A DNA stretch of 64,000 nucleotides, from contig NZ_BONY01000031.1 of assembly GCF_016862955.1 (NCBI RefSeq), positions 1 through 64,000 of the forward strand, read 5' to 3'. A model generated the notes under the pieces. It had not been told where the DNA came from. It saw only the letters and a list, made by a program, of their open reading frames with translations, and ran no database searches. Positions 7,532-16,490 of the stretch are shown here, one piece after another; positions within the stretch are counted from its first letter, which is position 1, and each line of letters starts with the position of its first letter. The DNA comes from Rhizocola hellebori. GTDB taxonomy: Bacteria; Actinomycetota; Actinomycetes; Mycobacteriales; Micromonosporaceae. Both the position numbers and the translations under genes were made by a program.

Positions 7532-10314
7532 GGCATCTTCCCGATCGCGTTGGGGGACAACGGGTTCAGCAGGAGCAGCTCAGCACCGAGCACCGTGCCC
7601 TGCTCGGCCTCGGCCCGCGCCGCGAGCAGAAGCTCTTGCACACCGAGCGGCGCGGGGCGGGGCCGCAGCGGCCTGCGCAGACCGCCGACGCCATGCAGCT
7701 CGTGCGAGCCGATGGCGATGTCGAATAGCTCGCTCAGGCCGGTGGTGGTGCCGGGGGCGCGCAGCTCGTGCGAGCCGATGGCGATGTCCAGCAGCTCGCT
7801 CAGGCCCGTGGTGGTGCCGCTTAGCTCATGCAGGCCGAGGGCGGTGTCGCGGGTTTGCAGCAGCTTACGCAGGCCGGTGGAGGTGGTGGCGGCGTTCAGC
7901 CCGTGCAGACCGAGGGCGGCGCTGCGGGTCTGAAACAGCTTGCGCAGGCCGGTGGCGGCGTCTAGCTCGGGCGGGGCGGGCGCGGTGTAACGGGCTAGCA
8001 CGTCGAGGTCGACGGCGATCACCCCGGGCGCGCGGTGAATCACGGCGATCACCTCCGACTTGCGCACGGGCATGCCGAAATCCCTTGCCCCGAAACCGAA
8101 AGCCTCTTCGAGCCGGGCGGCGATCGCCTTGCGGACGGGTTCCCACTCCAGAGCCGGATCGGCGAGCACCTTCGCCGCCACCTGGAACCAGGCCGGCCGG
8201 TGCGGCACCACCAGGACGGGGGCGAGCGGGTCGCCGTAGCTGCGAAGGGACGCGGCCAGGCGGGCGCAGAGCAGATCCCCGGCGAGGTGGTCCTTTTCCG
8301 CCGAGGCGACGGTCACCACGATGGTGCGGGTGTTGCGGACAGCGAGCACGGTCACGTCGGCCTTGGCCACCCCGGCGAACGTGCTCGCATAGTCGCCGTA
8401 ATCGGTCAGCGACACCGCTCGGCCCAGGGTGCGGGTCGAGCGCGGGATGCCGGTGCGGGCCTGCGCCACGGTGTCCGGGTCTGCGCCGCCCTGCGCCGGG
8501 ACCGGGTTGGTCACCCCGGTTACCCCCAGCGGTGGCGACGCCAGCTGGGTCAGCGCGCCCGTGGGCAGGTTGCCGGCCTCCCCGGTTCCCTTGCGGTACT
8601 TGGCTCGAACGTTGTGGCTTCCGGCGGGAACACGTGCGCCGCGCGCGCCGTCGCCGGTGCCGACGACGACCTCACCGCCGGGCGCTTCGCGGGTGACGAA
8701 GGTGCGGTCGTTGGGCCCGGCCGGGTAGTGCGAGCCGACTTCGGCCCAGCGCACCTCGTTGACCCGGACCTCCAAAGTGGACTGTGCCCCGCTCGGGCCG
8801 TCGGCGGGCACATAGGTCAGCGGCGCGTGCTTGAGCTCGAAACGCTGGAAGGGCCGGGCCGAGCCATCGCCCAGAATCTGGTGCACGGTCTCGCCGTGGG
8901 TCGCCACCGCCACGTTGCCGAAGATGCTGACCTTGGCCCGATCATGCGGCTGCGCAAGGTCTTCGGCGAAGGTCAGCTCGGTGCCCTCGTCGGTGGCGAC
9001 CGCCGAGGCGACCGCGAGCAGCTGGGCGCCGGCCGGGCTGGAGACGAGCACCAGCCGCCCGGGCGGCAGCGCCGACACGTCCCCGGCGACGGTGCACTGA
9101 CCCTCCGCCACCGCGGTCGGGTCGGGCTCGCCGACCAGGTCCAGCGGATCGTTGACCGCGAAAATGGTGGTTTCTCTGACGTAGCTGATGAATTTGTTGA
9201 ACTGGGTGGGGTTGCCGGTGAGGTGGGCGCGGGTCACCTTGCCGGAGACGGCGAACTCTGACCGGGTCAGCTCCTCGACCTCGGCCACCTCGAACAGGCC
9301 GCGCTCGTTGCCCTGCACCAGCATCAGCCAGCTGCCGACCGCGATCTCCGGATGAGAACCCTCGATGTCGACCGCCTGGCCCGCCGACGCCGGGCGGATG
9401 GCGTAGAACGGCCAGTTCTCCTTGATCGCGGCTTTGTACTCCTTGCCCGGGGCTTTCATCACCGGCAAAGAGCTCTCCACGGCGTTCTTGTAGTCCTTGC
9501 GGAAGGTGTCCGACATCGAACCCCACATCGGGGCCTGATGGCCGAAGACCGCCAGCCGCTTGCGCCACACATAAGGGGTCAGCGGCCCGGCCACGCCCAG
9601 GGCGGGCTTCCAGGTCACCAGCGTCGATTCGGTCGAAGGCGTGACCGTGGCCACCGTGGCGGCGGCCCAGGTGCCGAGATCGGCGGCGAAGAGCAGCTGA
9701 TCGCCCGCGCGCAAACCGGTGGCCACCCCTCTGAGGTTCATCGAGGTTGCGCCTGCCCCCAGCACCGTCTTGCGGAAAGCCAAGGGGCGCAGCATGTTCC
9801 ACTCGGGCCGGGCCACCAGCCGCTGTGCTGTCTCGAAGGTCTGCTGCTGCTCACCCGGGCCGGGTACGCTGCGCACCGCGGTGCCCGCCTCAATGATCAC
9901 CTCGGCTGGCATCCTGACCCGCTGGAAAGGCGACGTGGCGTCGGTGAGCTGTTGGCGTGGCGGGGGTTCGACGTGGAAGGCCAGATGGGTGGTGGCCGCG
10001 ACGCCCGGGCGCAACCGGTAGCCGACCAGCTTGCCTAGCTCGGCCAGAGACGTTCTGTCCAAAGCCGTGCCGAGGTAGGACTCGTTGATGAGGCGCTCGG
10101 AATAGAAAGTGAGCACCTCGGCCACGCAGGCCACCCCATCGAGCAGGCCGATGGTGAAATCGTCGCTGTCGCGGGTGGTCAGCTTCGGCAGCCCGCCCTC
10201 ATCGTCGAGCAGGGCGTGCAGGCTGGCGCGGAACTCCGCGTAGCCGCCCGGCCGGTAGCTGACCTGGGGCAGGCCGGAGCGATTGGTGATCTCGCGCGGT
10301 GTCTCCAGGGTCAT
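7528..10314 (-). CDS. baseplate wedge protein, J-type (second copy), with repeat-bearing C-terminus
   Basis: This 928-residue protein resembles the large baseplate-J-like wedge proteins that form the ring around the hub in contractile tails. The N-terminus carries the family hallmark LTTRDSDDFTIGLLDGVACV with an FYSERLINESYLGTA helix. The middle contains the J-like region with PVPAQGGADPDTVAQAR, and GRAVSLTDYGDYAS marks the end of the core. The C-terminal 140 residues are unusual and contain four tandem copies of a GLxxLxxxxxxLGxHEL-type unit (annotated separately). The ATG at 10314 overlaps the stop of the first J-type gene (ATGA). Paired large wedge genes of this kind are typical of eCIS loci (Afp11/Afp12 region). 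Confidence 0.8.
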   Translation of the reverse strand: MTLETPREITNRSGLPQVSYRPGGYAEFRASLHALLDDEGGLPKLTTRDSDDFTIGLLDGVACVAEVLTFYSERLINESYLGTALDRTSLAELGKLVGYRLRPGVAATTHLAFHVEPPPRQQLTDATSPFQRVRMPAEVIIEAGTAVRSVPGPGEQQQTFETAQRLVARPEWNMLRPLAFRKTVLGAGATSMNLRGVATGLRAGDQLLFAADLGTWAAATVATVTPSTESTLVTWKPALGVAGPLTPYVWRKRLAVFGHQAPMWGSMSDTFRKDYKNAVESSLPVMKAPGKEYKAAIKENWPFYAIRPASAGQAVDIEGSHPEIAVGSWLMLVQGNERGLFEVAEVEELTRSEFAVSGKVTRAHLTGNPTQFNKFISYVRETTIFAVNDPLDLVGEPDPTAVAEGQCTVAGDVSALPPGRLVLVSSPAGAQLLAVASAVATDEGTELTFAEDLAQPHDRAKVSIFGNVAVATHGETVHQILGDGSARPFQRFELKHAPLTYVPADGPSGAQSTLEVRVNEVRWAEVGSHYPAGPNDRTFVTREAPGGEVVVGTGDGARGARVPAGSHNVRAKYRKGTGEAGNLPTGALTQLASPPLGVTGVTNPVPAQGGADPDTVAQARTGIPRSTRTLGRAVSLTDYGDYASTFAGVAKADVTVLAVRNTRTIVVTVASAEKDHLAGDLLCARLAASLRSYGDPLAPVLVVPHRPAWFQVAAKVLADPALEWEPVRKAIAARLEEAFGFGARDFGMPVRKSEVIAVIHRAPGVIAVDLDVLARYTAPAPPELDAATGLRKLFQTRSAALGLHGLNAATTSTGLRKLLQTRDTALGLHELSGTTTGLSELLDIAIGSHELRAPGTTTGLSELFDIAIGSHELHGVGGLRRPLRPRPAPLGVQELLLAARAEAEQGTVLGAELLLLNPLSPNAIGKMP
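7693..7953 (-). repeat. in-frame tandem repeats at the C-terminus of the second J-type protein
   Basis: Residues 788-874 of the J-type protein consist of four adjacent units. They read TGLRKLFQTRSAALGLHGL, TGLRKLLQTRDTALGLHEL, TGLSELLDIAIGSHEL and TGLSELFDIAIGSHEL, separated by Thr-rich linkers of 4-6 residues. The DNA copies are nearly identical in pairs, so they look like recent in-frame duplications. The repeat lengths are multiples of three and preserve the frame. Confidence 0.85.
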
Positions 10315-12884
10315 CGCCCGCCTCCAACGGTGAGGGAAAGCACGCCCCGCTCGGGGAAGTTGCGGTTGTTCTCCAGCCGCGCGATCTCCAGGCGGCCCAT
10401 GGTGAGCACGCCGGTGTCCAGGCCGCTGACCGCCGGATCGTGCTGGCGGCGGAAGGTCACGATGTTCACCGATTCCACGCCCGGCACCGCCTGGGTCGCG
10501 GCGTAGATCGGGCTGAGGTAGACGGGCTGGGCGAAGCTGAGCCGGTCGGCGTGGAAGAGCGCTTCGATGCTCGCGATCACCTCTTGGCGCACCGCGGAGC
10601 GGTGATGGCCCGCGGCCACACACACGTGCAGCTCCAGCTCGACCGGGATGTAGTGAGGCGCGTCGATCTCCAGGTCGTAGCCGGCCAGCCGGTACCTTTC
10701 CAGCCTTTCCCGTTGCCGTGCTTCGAAAGCGCTGTCGGGGGCACCGCCGCCGATCGGGTCCACGGTCAGGAACACCGTGTGCCAGCTGCCCGTCCAGCGC
10801 CACGTCGCGGCGGCGCGCTGGATCAGCGGGTCGCGTACGGCGACCTCCGCCCAGTCGGCCGGGGTGACCGCCCGTTCCTGGATCAGGAAGGCCTCGGGCG
10901 CGTCGCGGCGCACCTCGTCGGCGGTCTGCTGCTCCAGCCCTCCCGCCGCGGGCAGCGGGTTGGTCACCGCCGTCGCGGCCGCCCCCTGCTCGAGGTGCTC
11001 AAGGCTATGCGCGCCAACGTTTCCGGACACCCCGTTGCCGAGCCGGTAGCTGGCCACGAAGGCTGTCCCGGGTGCGGGCCTTCGGCCGTGGCCATGGCCG
11101 TCCTCACCGTCGCCGAAGCGGAGATAGGCGGTGCCGTCGTGTTCTGTTTCCACGGCGAAGTCGGTCGCGTCCGGCCCGCTGCCGAGCAGATCCCACTGCG
11201 GGCTCCAGCCGGTGTCGGCTTCGCCGGTCTGTTTGCTGACCAGCGTGATGGCGGGTTCGGCTCGGGCTGCGTCGGCCTCGGTGAGCCGGGCGGCCGGCAT
11301 CGGGCGCTGGGTCACCCGCACCTTGCCGGACGGCAGCACGGTGATCCGGGCCAGCGTGATGGTGTTGCTTACCGACCATTCGCCGTCGTTTCCCCGTACC
11401 ACGAAGGAAAGGTCTTTGAAAACAACGCCCTGTCTGGCCAGCCAGTCGCGAACGGTCTGGGAGGACTTGCGCAGAGCCAGATCCGCTTGCACCGCGGCAT
11501 CCGCATCGGTGGTCGCGATGACCTTCGCGGTCACCGGCACCGACCGGGTCAGCGGCGCATAGCGCAACCGCGGGCGGTAGCGCCGGTTTCCCACCACGCC
11601 GAGCTCGTCGTCCTTGGCGCGGCGGCCGTGGTCGGCCACGACAATGTTGCCCCACGCCACCGCGACCGGGTCGGTCGAGACCCGGCCGTTGATCGGCAGA
11701 TCGAAGGGCAGCGCGTCGGCGGCCTCCCAGACGATTTCGGTGACCGGCAACGGGTTGTTGTCCGGGGTGTCCTTGAACAGCCCGCCGGACGGGTCCTGCG
11801 CCGAGGTGACGTGGACCAGCCGCACCGGGTGGCGGCGCAACCGGTCGGGGGTGGCGAAGACGAGCAGGTCTCCCGCCTTGAGATCGGGGTGATCCCCGGA
11901 CAGGGTGGCCGCGGTGCTTCCCGCGGGCAGGCAGCAGTCCTCGTTTCCCCAGGCGTAGAACGGGATTTCGTCATGGTCGGCGTAAAGCACCGCGTGGTCG
12001 ACGGTTTCAAAGACGACCGCGCCCGCGTTGAGGGCGGCTGTCACCGCCTGCGGGCCGAGCATGGGCGGCAGCCCTTCCACCTTGCTGTAGACGCGTGTCG
12101 CCTTGGGCAGCTGCACGGCACCGCCCAGCGGCACCGTGAAGCGCAGCAGCACCCGCGAGGAACAGCCGTCGTGCATCCGGTAGTCCACCAGCCGGGCATG
12201 GCGTCGCAACGCTATCCGGCTGCGGGCGGTGGTGAAGTAGGCGTCGGTGGCGTGCGCATCCTGCCGGTAGGAGAGCCGGTCGCCCGCGTAGGCGAGCAGC
12301 TCCACCAGAGTCATGCCCAGATCGGCCGGGCTGCGCTCGCGCCAGCGCGGGGTGACCAGGCTGAGCCTGTCCAGCAGCATCCGGCGCAAGCTCTGATAGT
12401 CCTTGGCCAGATAGTCCAGCTCGGGCACGCCGGTGGGCCGGGCCGTGCCGCACCGGCATTTGCCGTCGCGGCAGTCGAATCCGCCCGCGCACGCGATTTT
12501 GAAGGTGAACCGCACCTGGGCCAGTATTGGATCGAAGCCGGTGGTGCCGATGTGCAAGGTGTAGTAGGAGAAGTCGCCGGCCTGGGCCGTGCGCACCACC
12601 AGCACCTGGCCGGGGGAGTCCAGCCCGGCCACCAGGGCCGGGTCCTCACCGGAGGGCAGGCTGTCGGCCGCGCTGACCCACTCCACCCCGACGGTGGCTA
12701 TCCTTTCCCCGCCATCGATGCGGACCTCCTCGGCCTTTATCCCGGCCGCCGGTTTGAGCAGCCGCACCAGCAGCGTGCGCTGCGCGGTGTCGGCGACGTC
12801 CAGATACTCGATGCCGTTGAGCAGCCCGGCCCGCTTGACCACACGCAGCCGCAGATCCTCCGCACACAGGTACCGGCCTATCAC
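10311..12884 (-). CDS. baseplate wedge protein, J-type (first copy, Afp11-like)
   Basis: An 857-residue putative baseplate assembly protein. An N-terminal domain of about 130 residues ends in a cysteine cluster (Cys132, Cys138, Cys143, Cys145; CAGGFDCRDGKCRCG) that could bind a metal. After it comes the wedge signature LDYLAKDYQSLRRMLLDRL with DLGMTLVELLAYAGDRLSY, and later the J-like core with LPAAGGLEQQTADEVRRDAP and DWAEVAVRDPLIQRA. In contractile particles this protein bridges the central hub to the sheath-contacting ring. The start is GTG at 12884, overlapping the gp25 stop (GTGA). The gene order gp25, J, J, tail-I is conserved across eCIS loci. Confidence 0.85.
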   Translation of the reverse strand: MIGRYLCAEDLRLRVVKRAGLLNGIEYLDVADTAQRTLLVRLLKPAAGIKAEEVRIDGGERIATVGVEWVSAADSLPSGEDPALVAGLDSPGQVLVVRTAQAGDFSYYTLHIGTTGFDPILAQVRFTFKIACAGGFDCRDGKCRCGTARPTGVPELDYLAKDYQSLRRMLLDRLSLVTPRWRERSPADLGMTLVELLAYAGDRLSYRQDAHATDAYFTTARSRIALRRHARLVDYRMHDGCSSRVLLRFTVPLGGAVQLPKATRVYSKVEGLPPMLGPQAVTAALNAGAVVFETVDHAVLYADHDEIPFYAWGNEDCCLPAGSTAATLSGDHPDLKAGDLLVFATPDRLRRHPVRLVHVTSAQDPSGGLFKDTPDNNPLPVTEIVWEAADALPFDLPINGRVSTDPVAVAWGNIVVADHGRRAKDDELGVVGNRRYRPRLRYAPLTRSVPVTAKVIATTDADAAVQADLALRKSSQTVRDWLARQGVVFKDLSFVVRGNDGEWSVSNTITLARITVLPSGKVRVTQRPMPAARLTEADAARAEPAITLVSKQTGEADTGWSPQWDLLGSGPDATDFAVETEHDGTAYLRFGDGEDGHGHGRRPAPGTAFVASYRLGNGVSGNVGAHSLEHLEQGAAATAVTNPLPAAGGLEQQTADEVRRDAPEAFLIQERAVTPADWAEVAVRDPLIQRAAATWRWTGSWHTVFLTVDPIGGGAPDSAFEARQRERLERYRLAGYDLEIDAPHYIPVELELHVCVAAGHHRSAVRQEVIASIEALFHADRLSFAQPVYLSPIYAATQAVPGVESVNIVTFRRQHDPAVSGLDTGVLTMGRLEIARLENNRNFPERGVLSLTVGGGR

Positions 12885-13237
12885 GCTGGCGCTCCGAAAC
12901 TCTCGGTGCGGCGCTGCCGCGACCGCAGCTCGACAAATTGCACAAGCACCTCGAGCCGGCCGTCGATCCCGGTCACCTCAACGCTTTCCACCGCGATGAG
13001 ATGACCCAGCCACTGCTGCAGGGACCCCTGGACCAGGAACTGGGTGGTGGCGGCGAGCTCAAGGCTGTTGGGCTCGAAGGTCAGCGCCAGCAGGCCCGAC
13101 CCGAAATCCGGGCGCATCACCCGCTCGCCGGGCGCGGTGAACAGCACCTGGGCGATGAGATCGCGCAGATGGGTGTGATCGTCGACCGCGCTAGTCAGGC
13201 CGGTGCCCGCGATGCGGTAGGGAAATTCGAGATTCAT
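12881..13237 (-). CDS. gp25/GPW-like baseplate protein
   Basis: A 118-residue protein of the gp25/lysozyme-like (GPW) family that forms the inner baseplate wedge and nucleates the sheath. Family features are GERVMRPDFGSGLLALTFEPN, which contains the conserved EPN-type motif near residues 38-60, and the compact alpha/beta fold length. Despite the family name, members in contractile systems are structural and not known to be enzymatic. The ATG at 13237 overlaps the stop of the PAAR-like gene (ATGA), and the stop overlaps the next GTG start. An in-frame extension to 13366 has no homology and is not used. Confidence 0.9.
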   Translation of the reverse strand: MNLEFPYRIAGTGLTSAVDDHTHLRDLIAQVLFTAPGERVMRPDFGSGLLALTFEPNSLELAATTQFLVQGSLQQWLGHLIAVESVEVTGIDGRLEVLVQFVELRSRQRRTESFGAPA

Positions 13238-13548
13238 GTCGCCATCGCCCTCGGCTGCACCATGACCGGCAGCATCGGCGAGCCGGTGGAGACACAGACC
13301 GAAACCCCGGCCTGGACGGCGACCGGCATGCCCATCACCTTGACCCGCGCCGAGCCCACCACCCACTGCCCGGTGGCGCAGAAGACCCCGCTGGGCGTCA
13401 GCGAGCAGCCCGCGATGGCGTAGGGCGTGCCGACGGTGACCACCGGCTGCCCGCTCACGGTCACCCGCGGATTCGGCGCGAGCGGCGTGGCCACTCCCGC
13501 ATGGGAACAGAGCACGGCGGCTCCTAAGTGGAGGATGTATCCAGGCAT
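13234..13548 (-). CDS. PAAR-like spike-tip protein
   Basis: A 104-residue Gly/Val/Pro-rich protein with short repeated strands (VTVSGQPVVTVGTPYAIAGC, then RVKVMGMPVAVQAGVSVC). It also has conserved Cys/His positions (HLGAAVLCSHAG) as expected for PAAR-like tips that sharpen the gpV/VgrG spike and often bind a metal ion. It starts 1 nt after the stop of the spike gene, so the two partners are translated together. No extension that could be a toxin domain is present. Confidence 0.8.
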   Translation of the reverse strand: MPGYILHLGAAVLCSHAGVATPLAPNPRVTVSGQPVVTVGTPYAIAGCSLTPSGVFCATGQWVVGSARVKVMGMPVAVQAGVSVCVSTGSPMLPVMVQPRAMAT

Positions 13549-13549
13549 C

Positions 13550-14092
13550 TCACGTCACCGTCAATCCGCCGACATTGATGTCCACCGGGGTGCCCACCAT
13601 GCTGATGGCCGGACCGGCCAGCGTGATGACCGCACCCTTGCCGTTCATGATGCTGATCCCGGCGTCGGTGACCGCGATCATCGGAATGCCGCGACAGAAG
13701 ATGGTCACCCCGCCCACCCCGGGGGCATCGTTGATGACCACCGCGTTGAGCGTCGTCGTCTGCATCGTCATGCCGGGCACCCCGGGCGGCACCGCGTGCG
13801 ACAGCGCCGGCGTTTCCGCGGCCAGCCCCCAGTAGCCGCCCACCCAGATCGGATGGTCGGGGTTGCCCTGCTCGAACTCCACCCACACCCCGGCCCCGAT
13901 CGCGGGGACGGCGAACACTCCGTTGTTGATGCCGGAGATCGGCAGGCAGGGCATGGCCCAGCTGGTCGGCACGACGGCCGAAACGTCGGGCACGATCACC
14001 TGGATCCGCCCGATCTGCATCGGATCCACGTTGTTGAGCACCGTCGCCCGGTATTTGCCGTAGTACTTCTTGGTGGTCGAGGTCATCGTCAT
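13550..14092 (-). CDS. baseplate spike protein, gpV/gp5 OB-fold type
   Basis: A 180-residue spike protein. Residues 10-95 form the OB-fold of gpV/VgrG/gp5-type proteins (KYRATVLNNVDPMQIGRIQV, FEQGNPDHPIWVGGYWG). The rest is a short beta-prism of alternating hydrophobic and Gly residues, ending GTPVDINVGGLTVT. It caps the hub and carries the PAAR-like tip encoded next. The ATG at 14092 overlaps the hub gene stop (ATGA). The hub (gp27-like) and spike (gp5-like) are separate genes here, as in phages and many eCIS, and not fused as in VgrG. Confidence 0.85.
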   Translation of the reverse strand: MTMTSTTKKYYGKYRATVLNNVDPMQIGRIQVIVPDVSAVVPTSWAMPCLPISGINNGVFAVPAIGAGVWVEFEQGNPDHPIWVGGYWGLAAETPALSHAVPPGVPGMTMQTTTLNAVVINDAPGVGGVTIFCRGIPMIAVTDAGISIMNGKGAVITLAGPAISMVGTPVDINVGGLTVT

Positions 14093-15222
14093 GTCGGCAC
14101 CTTCGGAACGGTGGAGAGCAAGCCGTTTCGGGCCAGCGTGAAGGACTGTTTGAACTCGCCGCGCTTGATCGTGCTGGAGACCGAGGAAACGTAGTAAAGG
14201 CCGTCGAAGGCCTCGCCCGCCCCGCGTACCCCGACCAGGCCCCGCGATTTGAGCACGTGCCCGTACCGGGCCACGTCCAGCGAGCCCTGGCCGAAGACCG
14301 AGTCGGAATGCTGCGAGGCGTAGGCCAGGCCGCGCATGAGCGCCACCCACGGCTTGAGCTTCGCCTCCTCGTTGAGGTTGGTGAGCTTGGTGGGCAGGGG
14401 AGGGATGAGGCCCAGCGGCGGGCTCCACGGCGTCACGTCGGGAATCGGGATGCCCAGGGGCGCCTTGGAATACTGTTCCTGGATCCACACGATCGGCAGC
14501 TCCTTGCGCTCCTTGTCGAAGGAGAAGCTCATCGATTCGACGTTGCGGTGCGGGGCGTCCAGGTCGAGATTGAGCGCCGGCTGCGGAGCGCCCACCCGGA
14601 TCTCGGGACCCCAGTAGGCACGGCTCGTGCCCGGGATGGGGCCGGGGTCGAGGTAGAAGACGTAACCCACTTCGTAGGCGAGCATTTTCAGGTACGCGTA
14701 GTCCGTGCCCTGGTGCCGGGGGATCGACTCGATGGGGATGGGGATGTCCTCGACCACGCTCGGGATGGTCATCGGGATGACGCCGAGGGCGGCGTACTTC
14801 GCCAGGATCACCAGCGCCCGCAGCACGGGCGGCATGGCCGGATAGGGGATGCCGTCGAACTGGAAGTAGTCCATGACGACCGATAGATCCTTGCCCTTCA
14901 CCACCAGGCTCGTCTCACCTGTCCCGGAGTCGCGCACCTCATGGTTGGTCATCACCCCATCCATGAGCACCTCGGACCGGCCGCGGATGGTCGCCACGAT
15001 CACCACCCGCACGATCGGGATGGTGGCCCCACCGGTCAGCAGGAACAGGGTGTGCAGCATTGAGCGGCGCGAGAGCCGGAAGGTGATTTCGAAGCCGCCC
15101 TGGGTCTCGCCGGATCCGGTTTGGACAGTCACCGACTCGACCTCATCGATCACCTCCTTCGGCGCCGGGATCGGGATCACCGGGCCGATGTAGAGGGACA
15201 GCTTCACTCCGCCGTCAAGCAT
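14089..15222 (-). CDS. hub protein, phage late control D / gp27-like
   Basis: A 377-residue hub protein of the late-control-D/gp27 type that makes the trimeric adaptor between the tube and the spike. Two tube-like barrel domains are suggested by VESVTVQTGSGETQGGFEIT near the N-terminus and by FDGLYYVSSVSSTIKRGEFK close to the C-terminus. Between them, GTDYAYLKMLAYEVGYVFYL is a conserved stretch of the family. The ATG at 15222 overlaps the 3' end of the LysM gene by 8 nt. The small repetitive GIPIPDVTPW-type loop is common in eCIS hubs. Confidence 0.85.
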   Translation of the reverse strand: MLDGGVKLSLYIGPVIPIPAPKEVIDEVESVTVQTGSGETQGGFEITFRLSRRSMLHTLFLLTGGATIPIVRVVIVATIRGRSEVLMDGVMTNHEVRDSGTGETSLVVKGKDLSVVMDYFQFDGIPYPAMPPVLRALVILAKYAALGVIPMTIPSVVEDIPIPIESIPRHQGTDYAYLKMLAYEVGYVFYLDPGPIPGTSRAYWGPEIRVGAPQPALNLDLDAPHRNVESMSFSFDKERKELPIVWIQEQYSKAPLGIPIPDVTPWSPPLGLIPPLPTKLTNLNEEAKLKPWVALMRGLAYASQHSDSVFGQGSLDVARYGHVLKSRGLVGVRGAGEAFDGLYYVSSVSSTIKRGEFKQSFTLARNGLLSTVPKVPT

Positions 15223-15580
15223 CCTGCACCCCCGGCATGCCGGCTTGCGCGGCGATGTGCAGCCTTCGGCCGATGGTGTCGGTCAGCTCGTCGGGATGGG
15301 CGGCCAGGTTGGCGTCGGCTATGCGCCACCACAGCTCCGGGTCGCCGAGATAACGCGCGGCTATCGTGTCGAGCCGGTCGCCGCTGGAAACCGAGTGCTC
15401 GCCGAGCGGGGCCAGCTGGTGCGGCTGCGGCAGCAGCCGCCGGCCCAGGTAGGCGATGACCGCCCGGCCGTCGCCGGGATCGTGCGCCAGGATGGGTGTG
15501 CTGGCGTACCGGCTGTTGGGCGGAAAGCTGTTGGCGGGAATGGCGCCCGCGGCGATCAGCGCCTGCAACGGATCCATCAT
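15215..15580 (-). CDS. LysM-domain baseplate/hub adaptor
   Basis: A 121-residue protein whose C-terminal half is a LysM module (HSVSSGDRLDTIAARYLGDP, then ELWWRIADANLAAHPDEL). In contractile systems such proteins (gp53/Afp7-like) connect the hub to the wedge and are not wall-binding proteins; no signal peptide is present. The ATG at 15580 overlaps the preceding stop (ATGA); a second ATG directly follows and cannot be excluded. Confidence 0.85.
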   Translation of the reverse strand: MMDPLQALIAAGAIPANSFPPNSRYASTPILAHDPGDGRAVIAYLGRRLLPQPHQLAPLGEHSVSSGDRLDTIAARYLGDPELWWRIADANLAAHPDELTDTIGRRLHIAAQAGMPGVQDA

Positions 15581-16239
15581 GCGCTCAGCCCTTCCAATCC
15601 GAGACTGGACAGCACGCCCGGCTTCGCCTTACCCGCCAGCGATTCCTTGGCCTGCAAGTAGTTGAGGAACAGCACCCCGCCGCGGTGGCCGAAGCCCAAG
15701 TCGTCGACCGAGAGCACCCGCAGCCCGAGGCTCACCTTGGCCCGGATCGGGTTGAGCTGTGGGTCGAAGGCCTCCTCGGTGATGGACAGCTCGGTGAGCC
15801 GCACCGGAACTATGCGGCTCTTGGACCAGACGAAAAGCGCGAGAGGCGTCTCGATGGGAAGCACCTCAAGCGATCCCGACCGAGCCATCCGGTCGTTGGC
15901 CAGCATCACCGACGTCGCCGGATAGGCCATCGCCTCCAGCACGGCCAGCTGCGGGTGGATGCCGTAGGTGACGGCATCCTTATTGCTGTCGGGGAACTCC
16001 AGCTGATCGGTGGCGTTCAGCGTCGCCTCCAGCTTGATGGTCTCTACCGCGGCGCCCTTGAGCCGCAACGCCTGGGACCGGTCGGCGTTGTCGCCGCCGG
16101 CCGCCTTGAGCTGCAGCGACCGGGTCAGCGTGTCCGGGTTGTACTGCAGCGAGATCACCTTGAGCAGCGCGCCGCTGCCCGGGTCGACGAGCACTATGCC
16201 GCCCTTGACCAGCCGGGGTGAACCCGGAAATGCGCTCAT
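15577..16239 (-). CDS. injection-system tube/adaptor protein (CIS_tube family)
   Basis: A 220-residue protein with the signature of the contractile-injection-system tube family: a strand ending in LQYNPDTLTRSLQ, then GAAVETIKLEATLNATDQLE, and near the C-terminus VPVRLTELSITEEAFDPQLN. In characterised eCIS this protein forms the tube ring that adapts the six-fold inner tube to the three-fold hub. It starts in an ATGA overlap with the small upstream gene and ends in an ATGA overlap with the LysM gene. Tube proper is encoded upstream at 20894-21421, so this is the second tube-like subunit. Confidence 0.85.
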   Translation of the reverse strand: MSAFPGSPRLVKGGIVLVDPGSGALLKVISLQYNPDTLTRSLQLKAAGGDNADRSQALRLKGAAVETIKLEATLNATDQLEFPDSNKDAVTYGIHPQLAVLEAMAYPATSVMLANDRMARSGSLEVLPIETPLALFVWSKSRIVPVRLTELSITEEAFDPQLNPIRAKVSLGLRVLSVDDLGFGHRGGVLFLNYLQAKESLAGKAKPGVLSSLGLEGLSA

Positions 16240-16490
16240 GGCGTCCCCCTCTGGTCACCCTGCGCGACCATGCTTGACCACACCGATTGGGCCACCTGCG
16301 CTCCCAAGTTGTCCACATCAGACAGTGCCGTGCCGTGCAGCTCGGGCGCCGCGCCACCGGAGATGGCGCCGGTATGACCCAGGGCGAGCGTCGTCAGCTC
16401 GGCGATCAGGCTGGCCCGGAAGCCGCCCTCGTCGGGCACGCTCACCCCGTTGAGCACGATCTCGTCGATGGCGATGGAGATGTCACGCAT
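16236..16490 (-). CDS. small conserved injection-system protein
   Basis: An 84-residue protein beginning MRDISIAIDEIVLNGVSVPD, with a central stretch FRASLIAELTTLALGHTG. It overlaps the end of the ATPase gene by 8 nt and the start of the tube/adaptor gene by 4 nt. Small proteins of this type occur next to the ATPase in actinobacterial eCIS loci, but no role is known to me. It has no signal peptide, membrane segment or catalytic motif. Confidence 0.7.
   Translation of the reverse strand: MRDISIAIDEIVLNGVSVPDEGGFRASLIAELTTLALGHTGAISGGAAPELHGTALSDVDNLGAQVAQSVWSSMVAQGDQRGTP

Noticed and set aside
7641-7960. Regularly spaced repeats resembling a CRISPR array
   Set aside because: The units are in frame, encode protein repeats and have no constant spacer length or palindromic repeat. 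They are an internal duplication of the J-type gene.
10299-13004. A 901-codon plus-strand frame opposite the first J-type gene
   Set aside because: The translation is a Gly/Arg/Val-rich shadow with no domain, while the minus strand gives a well-matched baseplate protein.
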